A DNA stretch of 46,580 bases from positions 1 through 46,580 of the forward strand of contig JAGYOK010000014.1 in assembly GCA_018399685.1 (NCBI GenBank). Direction: 5' to 3'. Position 1 is the stretch's first letter. Every line of letters begins with the position of its first letter. Below the pieces are notes generated by a model. That model did no database searches. It was not told the origin of the DNA and worked only from the letters and a program-made list of their open reading frames with translations. Positions 17,452-27,981 of this stretch are shown one piece after another. The DNA is from Alphaproteobacteria bacterium (GTDB taxonomy: Bacteria > Pseudomonadota > Alphaproteobacteria > Micavibrionales > Micavibrionaceae). A program made the position numbers and the translations under genes.

Positions 17452-17464
17452 GCAAGCTCTTATC

Positions 17465-17938
17465 CTATTTATATTCCACTTTTAGAATTTCATAGTTATG
17501 CGCACCTTTCGGTGTTTGAACTGTGACGCTGTCACCTTCAGTTTTTCCAATCAGGGCGCGTGCTACGGGAGCGCTTATAGAAAGCTTGCCTTTTTCCATA
17601 TCGGATTCATAATCGCCAACAATCTGATAGGTTTCCTCTTCGTCGGTTTCTTCGTTGACTATGGTAACAGTCGCGCCGAAGCGTACAATATCACCACTTA
17701 ATGATGAGGGATCAATAACCTGTGCACGGCCAGTAACAGATTCAAGCTCTTGAATACGGCCTTCGATAAAACTTTGCTGTTCACGCGCGGCGTGATACTC
17801 GGCATTTTCCGAAAGGTCACCGTGTTCGCGTGCCTCGGCAATCGCTTGAATAACATTGGGGCGAGCCACGGTTTTGAGTTGCTTTAACTCTTCTGTTAGT
17901 GCCTCATAGCCTAATTTTGTAACAGGAACTTTATCCAT
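17465..17938 (-). CDS. greA: Transcription elongation factor GreA
   Basis: GreA rescues backtracked RNA polymerase by stimulating transcript cleavage. The 157-aa length is normal. The N-terminal coiled coil carries the family motif [20 protein letters not shown] with [11 protein letters not shown], whose tip acidic residues act in the polymerase channel. The C-terminal FKBP-like domain ends in [20 protein letters not shown]. It lies downstream of carB on the same strand, separated by a terminator, so it probably has its own promoter in the 17939-17974 spacer. Confidence 0.97.
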   Translation of the reverse strand: MDKVPVTKLGYEALTEELKQLKTVARPNVIQAIAEAREHGDLSENAEYHAAREQQSFIEGRIQELESVTGRAQVIDPSSLSGDIVRFGATVTIVNEETDEEETYQIVGDYESDMEKGKLSISAPVARALIGKTEGDSVTVQTPKGAHNYEILKVEYK

Positions 17939-17978
17939 TTTTTATCTCAAAATAATTGTTTTGTTGTTCAAAAAAAAT

Positions 17979-18017
17979 ACAAAAAGAAGACCCGCCTAAC
18001 GCGTCATTAAAGGCGGG
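17979..18017 (-). terminator. Intrinsic terminator of carB
   Basis: On the minus strand CCCGCCT (18017-18011) pairs with AGGCGGG (17997-17991) across a 13-base loop, followed by a T-rich tail (TCTTCTTTTT). It lies about 100 bases after the carB stop and before greA. Confidence 0.8.
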
Positions 18018-18122
18018 CAAATCTCCTTGAGTAGGTCTACGCTACTTTAATCTTATAAACGCGTCAAGGCTTATAGTAATTGAAGATTACCTTTGCACAA
18101 TGTTGTCATTTTATTCTTTTTC

Positions 18123-21100
18123 TTATTCTTTTTGTTCAAAAAAACTTTGTAGTGATGCGACACATAAATCTCGTTCTTTAAGCGATGATATAGCTCTTAC
18201 AGCTGATTTTGCAGCCGTTATCAGTGTGTAGTAAGGGATCTTGTTCATCAAAGCCATTCGACGTATCGAAGACGAGTCAGAGATAGCCTGAGAGCTTTTG
18301 GCGGTGGTATTGATTACCAGATCGATTTCTCCGTTGATGATGGCATCCACGATGTGGGGCTGGCCTTGCATTACCTTGTTCACACGCTCGGCCTTTGCGC
18401 CATTTTCGTTGAGATAGTCGCAGGTTCCTCCGGTTGCAACAATATTAAAGCCAATCTGGATAAGCTTTCTGGCGATCGGCAATATAGCCCTTTTATCCGA
18501 GTCTTTTACCGAGATAAAAACGGTACCTTCCGTAGGGAGCTGGAAGCCTGCTCCAAGCTGGGATTTGGCGATAGCATGTGCCAGATCATTGTCAATGCCC
18601 ATAACCTCACCCGTTGATTTCATCTCGGGGCCTAAAAGCGGATCTACACCAGGGAAGCGGTTGAAAGGAAATACCGGAGCTTTCACGGCGTAGTGCTTAT
18701 TGCTCATACCGGTTGTTATAGCTTTGAAATTTTCCAGAGGTTCGCCAGCCATAATGCGGGCAGCCAGTTTTGCAACAGGGACTCCTGTAGCTTTGGCGAC
18801 GAAGGGCACTGTACGTGATGCGCGGGGATTAACCTCAATAATGTAAATAATGTCTTCGTCGGTGGCTTCATCTTTTTGAACTGCGTACTGTACGTTCATC
18901 AGGCCGACGACGTTAAGAGCCTTTGCAAGCTTAACAGTTTGCTGATTAATTTCTGTTATGGTTTTTTGTGATAAAGAGTGAGGAGGAAGCACGCAGGCAG
19001 AGTCGCCAGAGTGAATTCCCGCCTCTTCAATATGTTCCATGATGCCGGACACGTACACGTCTTTTCCGTCACAAAGAGCGTCAACATCCAGCTCAATAGC
19101 GCTTTTTAGGTAGTGATCGAGAAGAACGGGAGTATCACCTGATAGCCTCACGGCGGTGTTAATGTAGCGTTCCAGCTCTGCCATATTGTGAACGATTTCC
19201 ATGGCTTGACCGCCAAGCACGTAAGAAGGGCGTATAACGATAGGGAAGCCGATATCATCGGCCATTGCAACAGCCTCTTCTTTGGAGCGAGCCAGACCAT
19301 TTGGCGGCTGGCGTAGGTCGAGATCTATAATAAGCTGCTGGAAACGTTCACGGTCTTCGGCCAGATCAATCGCATCAGGATCAGTCCCAAGGATCGGTAT
19401 GCCTTCTTTTTGCAAGGTGTCGGCAAGTTTAAGCGGGGTTTGGCCGCCCAGTTGCACAATTACGCCCTTGAGATTACCGTTTTGCTGTTCGGCATGGATT
19501 AACTCTATGACGTCTTCTTCGGTGAGAGGCTCAAAATACAGTCGATCAGATGTGTCATAGTCGGTTGAAACTGTCTCCGGGTTACAGTTGACCATGATTG
19601 TTTCATAGCCAGCTTCTTTGAGGGCATAGGCGGCATGCACACAGCAGTAGTCAAACTCAATGCCCTGACCAATGCGGTTGGGGCCGCCGCCAAGGATAAT
19701 AATTTTATTGCGGTTTGTCGGGTTTATTTCGTTTTCGGCTTTAGTAACACCATCACCTTCATAGCAGGAATACATGTATGCGGTTTCAGATGGAATTTCG
19801 GCAGCGCAGCTATCAACACGCTTGTAAACGGGGCGTATGTCATGCTCCAGACGGGCTTTGCGTACGGCGCGTTCGCTCTTGCCTACGAGATCCGCAATTT
19901 GCTTATCAGAAAAGCCCATACGTTTGATACGCATCCAGCCAATGCCATCTTCGGGCAGGCCGGTTTCTATGATTTCTTTTTCGACTTCTACGATATTGCG
20001 TATGCGCTCCAAGAACCATGGGTCAAACTTTGAAACATCATAAATTTCTTTAAGGGTGAGGCCTAGTCGAAACCCTTGTGCGATATAAAGGATGCGCTGT
20101 GGCGTTGGCTGGGCTATTGCAGCCAAAAGGACATCGTGCATGTCTTCATCTTCGCCGGTATTCGAAGTGCCAATATTAATCGGGCTAAGACCAGTCAGGC
20201 CTTTTTCCAGAGAACGCAGGGCTTTTTGCAGGGATTCTTCAAAAGAGCGGCCAATGGCCATGGCTTCACCAACTGATTTCATAGCTGTGGTCAGGACAGA
20301 TTTGCTGCCCTTGAATTTTTCAAATGCAAAACGCGGGACTTTGGTGACTATATAATCAATCGTTGGTTCAAAGCTGGCCGGAGTTTTGCCGCCGGTGATG
20401 TCGTTGCCAAGCTCATCAAGTGTGTAGCCAACAGCGAGTTTGGCGGCAATTTTGGCAATCGGAAAGCCGGTGGCTTTGGAGGCCAGAGCGGATGAGCGGC
20501 TAACACGCGGGTTCATCTCGATTACGATCATGCGCCCGTCTTCCTGATTGAGTGCAAACTGTACGTTAGAGCCGCCTGTTTCTACGCCGATTCCTCTTAA
20601 TACGGCCAAAGAAGCGTTGCGCATAAGCTGGTATTCTTTGTCTGTCAGCGTAAGAGCAGGGGCAACCGTGATAGAATCTCCGGTATGCACGCCCATCGGG
20701 TCGATGTTTTCAATCGAACAAATAATGATGCAGTTGTCTTTTTTATCTCGGACAACCTCCATCTCGAATTCTTTCCAACCCAGAAGAGATTCCTCGATCA
20801 GAACTTCCGTAGTAGGGGAAGCATCAAGGCCGTCATTTACAATTTTTTCAAAATCTTCGCGGTTATAGGCAATGCCGCCGCCCGTACCACCCAGAGTGAA
20901 AGAAGGGCGGATAATGGCGGGCAAGCCAACAAACTCCATCGCTTCTTTTGCTTCTTGCATATTATGAGCGGTTTTGGAGCGGGCAGATTCCAGCCCCAGA
21001 CTATCCATGCAGGCTTTGAATTTTTCGCGGTCTTCGGCTTTGTCTATAACATCTGCGCGAGCGCCGATTAACTCAATCCCCAGCCGGTTAAGCGTGCCAT

Positions 21101-21413
21101 CTTGCGCAAGGGATAATGCTGTGTTTAGAGCCGTTTGACCGCCCATGGTCGGGAGCAGGGCATCGGGGCGCTCTGCTTCTAAAATCTTGGTGACGATCTC
21201 TGGTGTGATTGGCTCGACATATACGGCGTCGGCGGTATCCGGATCGGTCATAATGGTTGCCGGATTGGAGTTAATCAGAACAATGCGGTAGCCTTCTTCT
21301 CGCAGAGCTTTGCAGGCTTGTGTTCCAGAGTAGTCAAACTCGCACGCCTGACCAATAACGATTGGCCCTGCTCCTATGATCGCTATTGTTTTGATGTCTG
21401 TTCTTTTTGGCAT
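18123..21413 (-). CDS. carB: Carbamoyl-phosphate synthase large subunit
   Basis: CarB makes carbamoyl phosphate from bicarbonate, ammonia (delivered by CarA) and two ATP, feeding pyrimidine and arginine synthesis. At 1096 aa it has the full duplicated layout: two ATP-grasp halves (about 1-400 and 555-935), an oligomerisation region between them, and a C-terminal MGS-type regulatory domain (from about 945; [20 protein letters not shown]). Motifs include [56 protein letters not shown] and [22 protein letters not shown] precedes the ATG. A small hydrolase gene separates it from carA, which is unusual. Confidence 0.98.
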   Translation of the reverse strand: MPKRTDIKTIAIIGAGPIVIGQACEFDYSGTQACKALREEGYRIVLINSNPATIMTDPDTADAVYVEPITPEIVTKILEAERPDALLPTMGGQTALNTALSLAQDGTLNRLGIELIGARADVIDKAEDREKFKACMDSLGLESARSKTAHNMQEAKEAMEFVGLPAIIRPSFTLGGTGGGIAYNREDFEKIVNDGLDASPTTEVLIEESLLGWKEFEMEVVRDKKDNCIIICSIENIDPMGVHTGDSITVAPALTLTDKEYQLMRNASLAVLRGIGVETGGSNVQFALNQEDGRMIVIEMNPRVSRSSALASKATGFPIAKIAAKLAVGYTLDELGNDITGGKTPASFEPTIDYIVTKVPRFAFEKFKGSKSVLTTAMKSVGEAMAIGRSFEESLQKALRSLEKGLTGLSPINIGTSNTGEDEDMHDVLLAAIAQPTPQRILYIAQGFRLGLTLKEIYDVSKFDPWFLERIRNIVEVEKEIIETGLPEDGIGWMRIKRMGFSDKQIADLVGKSERAVRKARLEHDIRPVYKRVDSCAAEIPSETAYMYSCYEGDGVTKAENEINPTNRNKIIILGGGPNRIGQGIEFDYCCVHAAYALKEAGYETIMVNCNPETVSTDYDTSDRLYFEPLTEEDVIELIHAEQQNGNLKGVIVQLGGQTPLKLADTLQKEGIPILGTDPDAIDLAEDRERFQQLIIDLDLRQPPNGLARSKEEAVAMADDIGFPIVIRPSYVLGGQAMEIVHNMAELERYINTAVRLSGDTPVLLDHYLKSAIELDVDALCDGKDVYVSGIMEHIEEAGIHSGDSACVLPPHSLSQKTITEINQQTVKLAKALNVVGLMNVQYAVQKDEATDEDIIYIIEVNPRASRTVPFVAKATGVPVAKLAARIMAGEPLENFKAITTGMSNKHYAVKAPVFPFNRFPGVDPLLGPEMKSTGEVMGIDNDLAHAIAKSQLGAGFQLPTEGTVFISVKDSDKRAILPIARKLIQIGFNIVATGGTCDYLNENGAKAERVNKVMQGQPHIVDAIINGEIDLVINTTAKSSQAISDSSSIRRMALMNKIPYYTLITAAKSAVRAISSLKERDLCVASLQSFFEQKE

Positions 21414-21449
21414 TTTGATCCTTTTTTATTATTTTAGTTTACCTACAGA

Positions 21450-21465
21450 GTGCACGGAAGTGCAC
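21450..21465. repeat. Hairpin in the carB leader
   Basis: GTGCAC, GGAA and GTGCAC: two copies of a self-complementary hexamer that also form a 6-bp hairpin with a 4-base loop. It lies 36-51 bases upstream of the carB start on the minus strand. It might influence carB expression; nothing else supports that. Confidence 0.4.
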
Positions 21466-21533
21466 AGAGGTTTCACAGAGTTTATTTGTATCAATTATAA
21501 AAAATTGTTCTTTTCTATCATTTTGATAAACGC

Positions 21534-22082
21534 TTAAATAAATATATCCAATAATTCTGGAAAAGTTGTGTATCCAGATTCAGCATTTAAGTGACCACCG
21601 TTTTTAATGATTTTCAGTTCTCCGCCTATTTGATCTTGCAAAAACTCAGCGTGTTCTTTTGAAACATAAGGGTCGTTATTACCATGAAAAATGGTAACTT
21701 CTCCGGCATTGTTTGAAATTGACAGCCAGTCAAAATCCGGCGTCTTGATAAAAGATTTGTTGAGATCGTCATATTCCGGGATGTTTATTTCATCCATTAC
21801 AGGGGAGACAAAAATACTTTTAAATATTGGTTCTTTTAGTTTTTCCAAAACATGAAGCATCATTGTCGCGCCGAGGCTATGGCCGATGAGGATGGTCTCT
21901 TTTTCTATAGCTGGTGTTTGTTGGTGCAATGCAGCTTCCCAGCTTTTCAATGATTGGTTGTCCGGTGTAGGAAGTGTAGGAATGTATACGTTATATTTTT
22001 TAGCCAGACAGTGCTCTTTTAACCACGGGAACCAGTTTCCTGCGGGAGAGCCTTTTGTGCCATGTAGAATGATAACGTTCAT
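21534..22082 (-). CDS. Small alpha/beta serine hydrolase, RBBP9/YdeN type
   Basis: This 182-aa single-domain hydrolase has the RBBP9/YdeN layout: N-terminal VIILHGTKGSPAGNWFPWLK (oxyanion-hole HG region), nucleophile elbow LIGHSLGATMMLHVLEKL (Ser in GHSLG), acid VTIFHGNNDPYVSKEHAEFL (Asp in NNDP) and catalytic His in KNGGHLNAESGY. The complete triad predicts an active esterase; the substrate is unknown. It sits between carA and carB in the same direction, with short spacers (34 bases after carA, 120 before carB). It is likely co-transcribed with carA although unrelated to carbamoyl phosphate synthesis. Confidence 0.85.
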   Translation of the reverse strand: MNVIILHGTKGSPAGNWFPWLKEHCLAKKYNVYIPTLPTPDNQSLKSWEAALHQQTPAIEKETILIGHSLGATMMLHVLEKLKEPIFKSIFVSPVMDEINIPEYDDLNKSFIKTPDFDWLSISNNAGEVTIFHGNNDPYVSKEHAEFLQDQIGGELKIIKNGGHLNAESGYTTFPELLDIFI

Positions 22083-22116
22083 TTGTTTTCTTATGTGTAC
22101 TCTGTGGTGATAATAT

Positions 22117-23289
22117 TCATGCAGCTTTTTTCCTCATTATATTTTCCACGAATCTCTCGAAGAGATAATGGCTGTCTTGTGGGCCCGGTGAGGCTTCGGG
22201 GTGATATTGTACCGAAAAGACGGGTTTGTCTTTTATAGCGATTCCTTCATTCGAGCCGTCAAACAGGCTTATATGAGATTGTTTCGCGCTATCAGGAAGT
22301 GTGTCTGCGATGACTTCAAAGCCATGATTTTGCGAGGTGATCTCAACCTTTCCTGTTTCAATATCCTTAACAGGGTGGTTGGCGCCGCGGTGGCCAAGAT
22401 GCATTTTGCGGGTTTTTGCTCCCAGAGCTAATCCCAAAATCTGGTGACCAAGGCATATGCCAAATATGGGTATGTCTTTTTCCAAAAGATCACGGATAAC
22501 AGGAACGGCATATATACCTGTGGCGGCAGGGTCGCCGGGGCCGTTTGATAAAAAGACCCCGTCGGGTTTGTGTGACATAATTTCCTTTACGCTTGCTTTT
22601 GCAGGAACAACAGTGACGTCACACCCGCTCGCAGCAAGGCAGCGCAAAATATTTTGTTTGGCTCCGTAATCTATTGCGACAACCTTGCATACAGGATTTT
22701 TTTGTTTCCCGTAGCCCTCTTCTGTTGTCCATGTGGTTTCGTCCCAGTTATAACTTTTAGAGCAGGAGACATCTTTGGCAAGATCCAGTCCTTCCAGTCC
22801 AGGCCAGTCTTGAGCCATTTTGTGTAATTTTTTCAGGTTAAATTTACAATCCTTGCTGTGGGCTATGACACCTTTGGGCGCTCCATTATCGCGGATGTAA
22901 CGTGTGAGCGCTCGCGTGTCTATGCCGCAAACGCCGGTAAGGCCGTTGTCTTTGAGCCAGTCATTGAAATGCTTTTGTGCACGCCAGTTGGAAGGATCTG
23001 TGATATCCTCGCGGATGATTATTCCTCGTGCGGCGGGGGCAAGAGCCTCAACATCTTCGCTGTTTGTACCGACATTACCGATGTGGGGAAATGTAAAAGT
23101 AATAATTTGTCCGGCGTAGCTGGGATCTGTGATAATCTCCTGATAACCGGTAATAGATGTGTTAAAGCAAATCTCTCCGACGGATTCTTTTTGGGCGCCT
23201 ATACCCTTCCCCCAAAAGAGCGTTCCATCAGAAAGAACAATAACAGCGCTTGCGCCGGGTGGGGGTTTTATAATAGAAAAATCAGACAT
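22117..23289 (-). CDS. carA: Carbamoyl-phosphate synthase small (glutamine amidotransferase) subunit
   Basis: CarA hydrolyses glutamine and channels ammonia to CarB. At 390 aa it has the N-terminal CarA domain (AVIVLSDGTLFWGKGIGAQ, then CFNTSITGYQEIITDPSYAG) and a class I glutamine amidotransferase domain. The nucleophile Cys lies in IFGICLGHQILGLALG and the His/Glu pair in VQYHPEASPGPQDS. GGAGAG precedes the ATG. It is divergent from yqeY across a 90-base spacer that should carry promoters for both directions. Confidence 0.98.
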   Translation of the reverse strand: MSDFSIIKPPPGASAVIVLSDGTLFWGKGIGAQKESVGEICFNTSITGYQEIITDPSYAGQIITFTFPHIGNVGTNSEDVEALAPAARGIIIREDITDPSNWRAQKHFNDWLKDNGLTGVCGIDTRALTRYIRDNGAPKGVIAHSKDCKFNLKKLHKMAQDWPGLEGLDLAKDVSCSKSYNWDETTWTTEEGYGKQKNPVCKVVAIDYGAKQNILRCLAASGCDVTVVPAKASVKEIMSHKPDGVFLSNGPGDPAATGIYAVPVIRDLLEKDIPIFGICLGHQILGLALGAKTRKMHLGHRGANHPVKDIETGKVEITSQNHGFEVIADTLPDSAKQSHISLFDGSNEGIAIKDKPVFSVQYHPEASPGPQDSHYLFERFVENIMRKKAA

Positions 23290-23379
23290 GGGTTACGCTC
23301 TCCAGCAAAAGTAGTTTTATATTTACCTGCTAGAGATAAGTTTTCTAATATGTTTTGCTAAAAAAGAAAAGGAAAAAAA

Positions 23380-23838
23380 GTGGATAGACGTTCGGAATTT
23401 AGCGCAGCGCTGAAAGAAGCTCTTAAAAACAGAGATCAGGTTAAGGTGGCTACAATACGTTTGATCCTTGCAGCTTTGAAGGATCGTGATATTGCAGCCA
23501 GAGAAAAAGGGCAATCCGATGGTGTGGATAATTCGGCAATTATGATGATGCTCCAGTCCATGATTAAGCAACGACAGGAATCATCCAAAACTTACAGCGA
23601 GGCAGACCGATTCGATCTGGCTGAACGCGAGGATGCAGAAATAGAAGTGATTCGCAGTTTTATGCCTCAACAGCTTGATGATTCGGAAATTGCCGAAGTT
23701 ATTGAAGAGCTGATTGAAAAACTCGGTGCCAGTGACATAAAAGATATGGGCAAAATTATGGGAGCTTTAAAGAGCGAGTATGCAGGCCGTATTGATATGG
23801 GCAAGGCCGGAGCAATAGCCAAGGAAAAATTGGGCTAG
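23380..23838 (+). CDS. yqeY: GatB/YqeY domain protein
   Basis: This 152-aa stand-alone YqeY protein is related to the tRNA-binding tail of GatB, the amidotransferase that corrects mischarged tRNAs. Its own role is not established. Sequence signs are LKEALKNRDQVKVATIRLIL, the central QRQESSKTYSEADRFDLAER-type stretch and KDMGKIMGALKSEYAGRID near the end. Translation starts at GTG (23380), with AAAGGAAA just upstream. It precedes dnaG and rpoD, an arrangement common in proteobacteria and Gram-positives. Confidence 0.93.
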   Translation: MDRRSEFSAALKEALKNRDQVKVATIRLILAALKDRDIAAREKGQSDGVDNSAIMMMLQSMIKQRQESSKTYSEADRFDLAEREDAEIEVIRSFMPQQLDDSEIAEVIEELIEKLGASDIKDMGKIMGALKSEYAGRIDMGKAGAIAKEKLG

Positions 23839-23849
23839 ATGTGTTACAA

Positions 23850-23881
23850 GGGTAATTCTATTTTAGGGTGATTCTATTTTA
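23850..23881 (+). repeat. Tandem 16-bp repeat in the dnaG leader
   Basis: GGGTAATTCTATTTTA is followed at once by GGGTGATTCTATTTTA (15 of 16 identical). The pair fills most of the 65-base yqeY-dnaG spacer and ends 22 bases before the dnaG ATG. It is possibly a slipped-strand duplication or paired binding site. Confidence 0.8.
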
Positions 23882-23903
23882 TAAGGTCAGGTATAAATAA
23901 TTT

Positions 23904-25754
23904 ATGTCTTTGGGCTCACATTTTCTGGATGAGCTTCGTAGCCGGATTACGCTTTCCGAAGTGATCGGGCGGCGGGTCAAGGTTACAAGAGCAGGGCGCG
24001 AGTTTAAGGCTTGCTGCCCGTTTCATCATGAAAAAACACCGTCATTTACTATTAATGACGACAAGCAGTTCTATCATTGCTTTGGCTGTGGAGCACATGG
24101 CGATGTTATAAAATTTGTGATGGAGCATGATAATCTCGGCTTTATGGATGCGATAGAGATGCTGGCTGCCGAGGCCGGAATGCAAGTTCCGAAACAAACT
24201 CCGCAGGAGCGGGCAAAAGCTCGCGAAGATCGTGATCTTTATGAGCTTATGGATGATGCCTGTCAGTATTTTGAAGAATGCCTGCTTAAACCCCTTCATG
24301 CGGATGCATTGAACTATTTGCTGGGGCGGGGGATTTCCAGACAGACAATAAAAGATTTTCGCATTGGCTTTGCCCCCGATGACCCGCAGGCCATGCGTAA
24401 AATGTTGCTGGAAAAGGGGTATAGTGATGCGGAAATGATTAAGGCTGCTGTTTTGCGCCCCGCTAAGGATGGAGGAAAAGATCCGTATTCGTTTTTCCGT
24501 GACCGCGTTATTTTCCCAGTGCCGGATCGTCGCGGGCGGATTGTGGCTTTTGGCGGGAGGATATTGCCGGAGCATATGAGGCCGCCGCAGCGCTCTGATT
24601 TCACGCCGCCGAAATATATGAACTCGACCGAAACTCCGCTGTTTCATAAGGGGCGTATGCTTTATGGCGAGCCAACAGCACGCCGAGCCGCTGCGGAAGG
24701 GCGAGCGCTTATTCTTGTTGAAGGGTATATGGATGTAATTGCGTGTGTGCAGGCGGGTATCGCTGGCGCGCTTGCTCCGATGGGAACGGCTGTTACTGAA
24801 GAGCAGATTATCACAATGTGGAAGATGATCCCTGATTTCAACAAAGTTCCTATCTTGTGCTTTGATGGAGATAACGCCGGGCGTAAAGCGGCTGGCCGCG
24901 TTTGTGAGCGTATTTTGCCGCTTTTAGAGCCGGGGAAAAGCGTGCGTTTTGCTTTTATGCCTGATGGAGAGGATCCCGACAGTTTAATTAAATCATCAGG
25001 AGTTCGCGGGTTTAAAGAAGTGGTAAGCGCCGCCGTCTCGCTATTCGATTTTTTATGGAGTTCATACACACAAGGGCGCAGCTTTGATACGCCGGATGAA
25101 AAGGCAAGTATTAAAAAGCAGCTTGAGAACGAGATTGCACGCATTTCTCACCGCGATGTGCAGGAAATGTATCGCGCTGCGTTGCGAGATCGCATCTCTC
25201 GGGTGTTTTACCCTCCGCGGCAGTATGGTCGTGAGCAGTATAGTGCCGGAAGAAAAGGGCGGCGCGGTGGATACGATGTTACTTTGCGCCCTCCCAAGCC
25301 TGTGCGAAAGGGCAAGGATAGCCTGTTTTCCAAAGTTGTACTGGCGGGGTTGATTAACCACCCTTTTATATTCGATAGTGTTGAAGAAGTGATAAGTGGT
25401 GTTACGTTTAAAGCCCTTAGGCTGGAACAATTACGTCAGAGTGTTTGCATCCATTTGGGCGAGGGGGAGGATGTCAGTCGCGAATCTTTGGTTCTTCAGC
25501 TTGAAAATGAAGGTTATTCACAAGAAATTCGTGACATTTGCAACGAATCTGTTTATGTTCACGCATCGTTTTGTTCTCCGTCCGCGAATGAAGAGAATAT
25601 ACTTAGCAAGTGGCTAGAATATTGGAATGATTATAGTACTGCAGGACTGGAAGAGGAAATACACGATGGATGGAAACGCGCCTATATGGAGGCCTCCGAG
25701 CAGGAGGAGGAAAAATTAAGAACCTTGATGTCTGTGAAGGCAGGAGAGGGGTGA
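23904..25754 (+). CDS. dnaG: DNA primase
   Basis: DnaG lays RNA primers at the replication fork. The 616-aa protein has the full set: a CHC2 zinc finger (Cys38, His41, Cys59, Cys62 in CCPFHHEKTPSF and FYHCFGCGAHGD), the catalytic core with RDRVIFPVPDRRGRIVAFGG, the TOPRIM metal-binding parts LILVEGYMDVIACVQAG and ILCFDGDNAGRKAAGR, and a C-terminal helicase-interaction region of about 150 residues. The linker near residues 440-475 is basic. It belongs to the yqeY-dnaG-rpoD macromolecular synthesis cluster. Confidence 0.98.
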   Translation: MSLGSHFLDELRSRITLSEVIGRRVKVTRAGREFKACCPFHHEKTPSFTINDDKQFYHCFGCGAHGDVIKFVMEHDNLGFMDAIEMLAAEAGMQVPKQTPQERAKAREDRDLYELMDDACQYFEECLLKPLHADALNYLLGRGISRQTIKDFRIGFAPDDPQAMRKMLLEKGYSDAEMIKAAVLRPAKDGGKDPYSFFRDRVIFPVPDRRGRIVAFGGRILPEHMRPPQRSDFTPPKYMNSTETPLFHKGRMLYGEPTARRAAAEGRALILVEGYMDVIACVQAGIAGALAPMGTAVTEEQIITMWKMIPDFNKVPILCFDGDNAGRKAAGRVCERILPLLEPGKSVRFAFMPDGEDPDSLIKSSGVRGFKEVVSAAVSLFDFLWSSYTQGRSFDTPDEKASIKKQLENEIARISHRDVQEMYRAALRDRISRVFYPPRQYGREQYSAGRKGRRGGYDVTLRPPKPVRKGKDSLFSKVVLAGLINHPFIFDSVEEVISGVTFKALRLEQLRQSVCIHLGEGEDVSRESLVLQLENEGYSQEIRDICNESVYVHASFCSPSANEENILSKWLEYWNDYSTAGLEEEIHDGWKRAYMEASEQEEEKLRTLMSVKAGEG

Positions 25755-25785
25755 ACACATTTTTTTGTTGAAAAACAAGTGTGTT
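25754..25785 (+). other. Hairpin at the dnaG stop codon
   Basis: The arms AACACA and TGTGTT enclose a second helix TTGTT/AACAA with a GAAA loop; five unpaired T's bulge on one side and a G on the other. There is no T-run after it, so it is more likely an mRNA end-protecting structure or weak pause site between dnaG and rpoD than a strong terminator. Confidence 0.4.
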
Positions 25786-25885
25786 ATGCGTCATAACTCT
25801 ATCCCGTTCAAAAGATATTGCATTATCTTAAAATTGTATTTCTTTGTGCAGGGTTTTTATAAAGAATAACAGGTACACCTAAACA

Positions 25886-27922
25886 ATGGTTGGAAGCACG
25901 ACTGTGAGCAAGAAACAAGACGATAATAATCAAAATGAAGTTACCGACGGATCAATGAGCGATGTGTTGAAAGCGCTTGTTAAGGACGGCAAATCAAAAG
26001 GTTTCGTAACTTACGATGCTTTTAACGAGGCGTTGCCTGCCAAGGAATTCTCTTCTGAACAAATTGAAGACGCTATGGCGACATTGTCTGATATGGGCGT
26101 GCAGCTTGTTGAAAGTGATGAAGATTTCAGCAGTAGCGCGGATACGGAGGACAGTGATACCAAGGATAGCGGTAAAAAATCCGCTGCCAAAAAGAAGAGC
26201 GATTACGCAGCCGGGGGAAATATCTCCGACGATGATTCTGGTCGTACGGATGATCCTGTTCGCATGTATCTGCGCGAGATGGGCGCGGTTGAGCTTTTGT
26301 CGCGTGAGGGTGAGATTGCTATTGCCAAGCGCATAGAGGCAGGGCGTGAAATGATGATTGGCGGGATGTGCGAAAGCCCGCTGGCTATTGAGTCTATCAT
26401 TGCGTGGTATAAAGCTTTGAGCGAGGGAGACATTCTTTTACGGGATGTAATTGATCTTGAGACGACTTACAAAGGCCCGAATGTAGAAGATGCAACAGCG
26501 GTTAGCGCTAATGATGACGAAGAAGACGACGAATCTGAAGAAAAGGAAGAGCCTGCTAAAGATGATTCCAAGGGTAAAGACTCTGATAGCGGAGACAAGG
26601 AAGAATCTGAAAATAGCGACGGCGATGATGACGACGACGATGAAGACGATGTAAATGTTTCACTGTCTGTTATGGAAGAGGAGCTTGCGCCTCAGGTATT
26701 TGAAATTTTTGGCAAGATTGAAAAAACCTATAAAAAGATGCGCAAGGTTCAGCAGGCGCGTTTGGATGTGTTGCAAAAGGGCGAAGAGCCGGATTCTAAA
26801 ATAAACAAAAAATATAATGAGCTGAAAGATGAAATGGTTGCACATATGAATGATGTGCACCTGAATAATGCCCGAATTGAACAGTTGATCGGGCGCTTGT
26901 ATTCCATAAATCGTGAGTTGGTGGGTATTGAAGGAAAGATTATGCGTCTTGCTCTGGAATGCAAAGTTAAGCGCGAGGACTTCTTGAAAGAACATTATGG
27001 CTATGAGCTTGATCCAACATGGATGGAGCGCGTGAGCAAGCTTAAAGGCAAGGGCTGGAAAGCTTTTGTTGAGAAGTACGGAGAACAGGTTCAGAACATG
27101 CGGGATCAAATAGGCATGATTTCCGAAGAGGCTATGTTGCCGATTTCTGAATGGCGCCGGATTGTCGGCACAGTTCAAAAAGGTGAGAAAGAAGCTGCGC
27201 GCGCCAAGAAAGAAATGGTGGAGGCCAACCTTCGTCTGGTGATCTCGATTGCTAAAAAATACACAAATCGTGGTTTGCAGTTCCTAGATCTTATTCAAGA
27301 AGGCAATATTGGCTTAATGAAGGCGGTCGATAAGTTCGAATATCGCAGGGGCTATAAATTTTCGACTTATGCTACGTGGTGGATACGTCAGGCGATTACA
27401 CGCTCGATTGCCGATCAGGCGCGTACGATCCGTATTCCGGTTCATATGATTGAGACAATCAACAAGCTGGTGCGCACATCTCGTCAGATGATGCACGAAA
27501 TTGGCCGTGAGCCTACTCCTGAAGAGCTGGCCGAGCGCTTGCATATGCCTTTGGACAAGGTGCGTAAAGTTCTGAAAATCGCAAAAGAGCCGGTATCTCT
27601 TGAAACACCAATTGGTGATGAGGAAGATTCCTCTTTGGGTGATTTTATCGAGGACAAGAATGCTATCTTGCCGGTGGATAGTGCTATTCACTCTAACCTT
27701 CGTGAGACAACGACACGGGTTCTGGCATCGCTAACGCCTCGTGAAGAACGGGTTCTTCGTATGCGTTTTGGTATTGGTATGAATACCGATCATACTTTGG
27801 AAGAAGTCGGGCAACAGTTCAATGTGACCCGTGAGCGTATTCGTCAGATTGAGGCGAAAGCCCTGCGTAAGCTCAAGCACCCTAGCCGCTCACGTAAGCT
27901 TCGAAGCTTTCTGGATACCTAA
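25886..27922 (+). CDS. rpoD: RNA polymerase primary sigma factor RpoD (sigma-70)
   Basis: This housekeeping sigma factor has 678 aa. Region 1.1 lies at about 25-85, and region 1.2 begins at [21 protein letters not shown] non-conserved insert contains a strongly acidic low-complexity run (about residues 208-257, with [12 protein letters not shown]). Regions 2.1-2.4 include [40 protein letters not shown] and [18 protein letters not shown]. Region 3 follows, and region 4.2 is the promoter -35 reader ([20 protein letters not shown]). The ATG at 25886 is followed by a possible in-frame GTG 15 bases later; the ribosome-binding site (CAGGT) is modest. A strong terminator follows the gene. Confidence 0.98.
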   Translation: MVGSTTVSKKQDDNNQNEVTDGSMSDVLKALVKDGKSKGFVTYDAFNEALPAKEFSSEQIEDAMATLSDMGVQLVESDEDFSSSADTEDSDTKDSGKKSAAKKKSDYAAGGNISDDDSGRTDDPVRMYLREMGAVELLSREGEIAIAKRIEAGREMMIGGMCESPLAIESIIAWYKALSEGDILLRDVIDLETTYKGPNVEDATAVSANDDEEDDESEEKEEPAKDDSKGKDSDSGDKEESENSDGDDDDDDEDDVNVSLSVMEEELAPQVFEIFGKIEKTYKKMRKVQQARLDVLQKGEEPDSKINKKYNELKDEMVAHMNDVHLNNARIEQLIGRLYSINRELVGIEGKIMRLALECKVKREDFLKEHYGYELDPTWMERVSKLKGKGWKAFVEKYGEQVQNMRDQIGMISEEAMLPISEWRRIVGTVQKGEKEAARAKKEMVEANLRLVISIAKKYTNRGLQFLDLIQEGNIGLMKAVDKFEYRRGYKFSTYATWWIRQAITRSIADQARTIRIPVHMIETINKLVRTSRQMMHEIGREPTPEELAERLHMPLDKVRKVLKIAKEPVSLETPIGDEEDSSLGDFIEDKNAILPVDSAIHSNLRETTTRVLASLTPREERVLRMRFGIGMNTDHTLEEVGQQFNVTRERIRQIEAKALRKLKHPSRSRKLRSFLDT

Positions 27923-27947
27923 AGTGCAGTGCTCATAAGAATAAATA

Positions 27948-27981
27948 TCCCCGCGAGTTATTTTTTGCGGGGATTTTTTTT
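27948..27981 (+). terminator. Intrinsic terminator of rpoD
   Basis: TCCCCGC pairs with GCGGGGA over a 12-base loop and is followed by a run of eight T's (27974-27981). It overlaps the 3' end of the convergent HAD-like gene by two bases. Confidence 0.9.

Noticed and set aside
24042-24647. 201-codon open frame antisense to dnaG
   Set aside because: It overlaps the DnaG core, which has all family motifs. The antisense product is rich in I, H and R with no domain.
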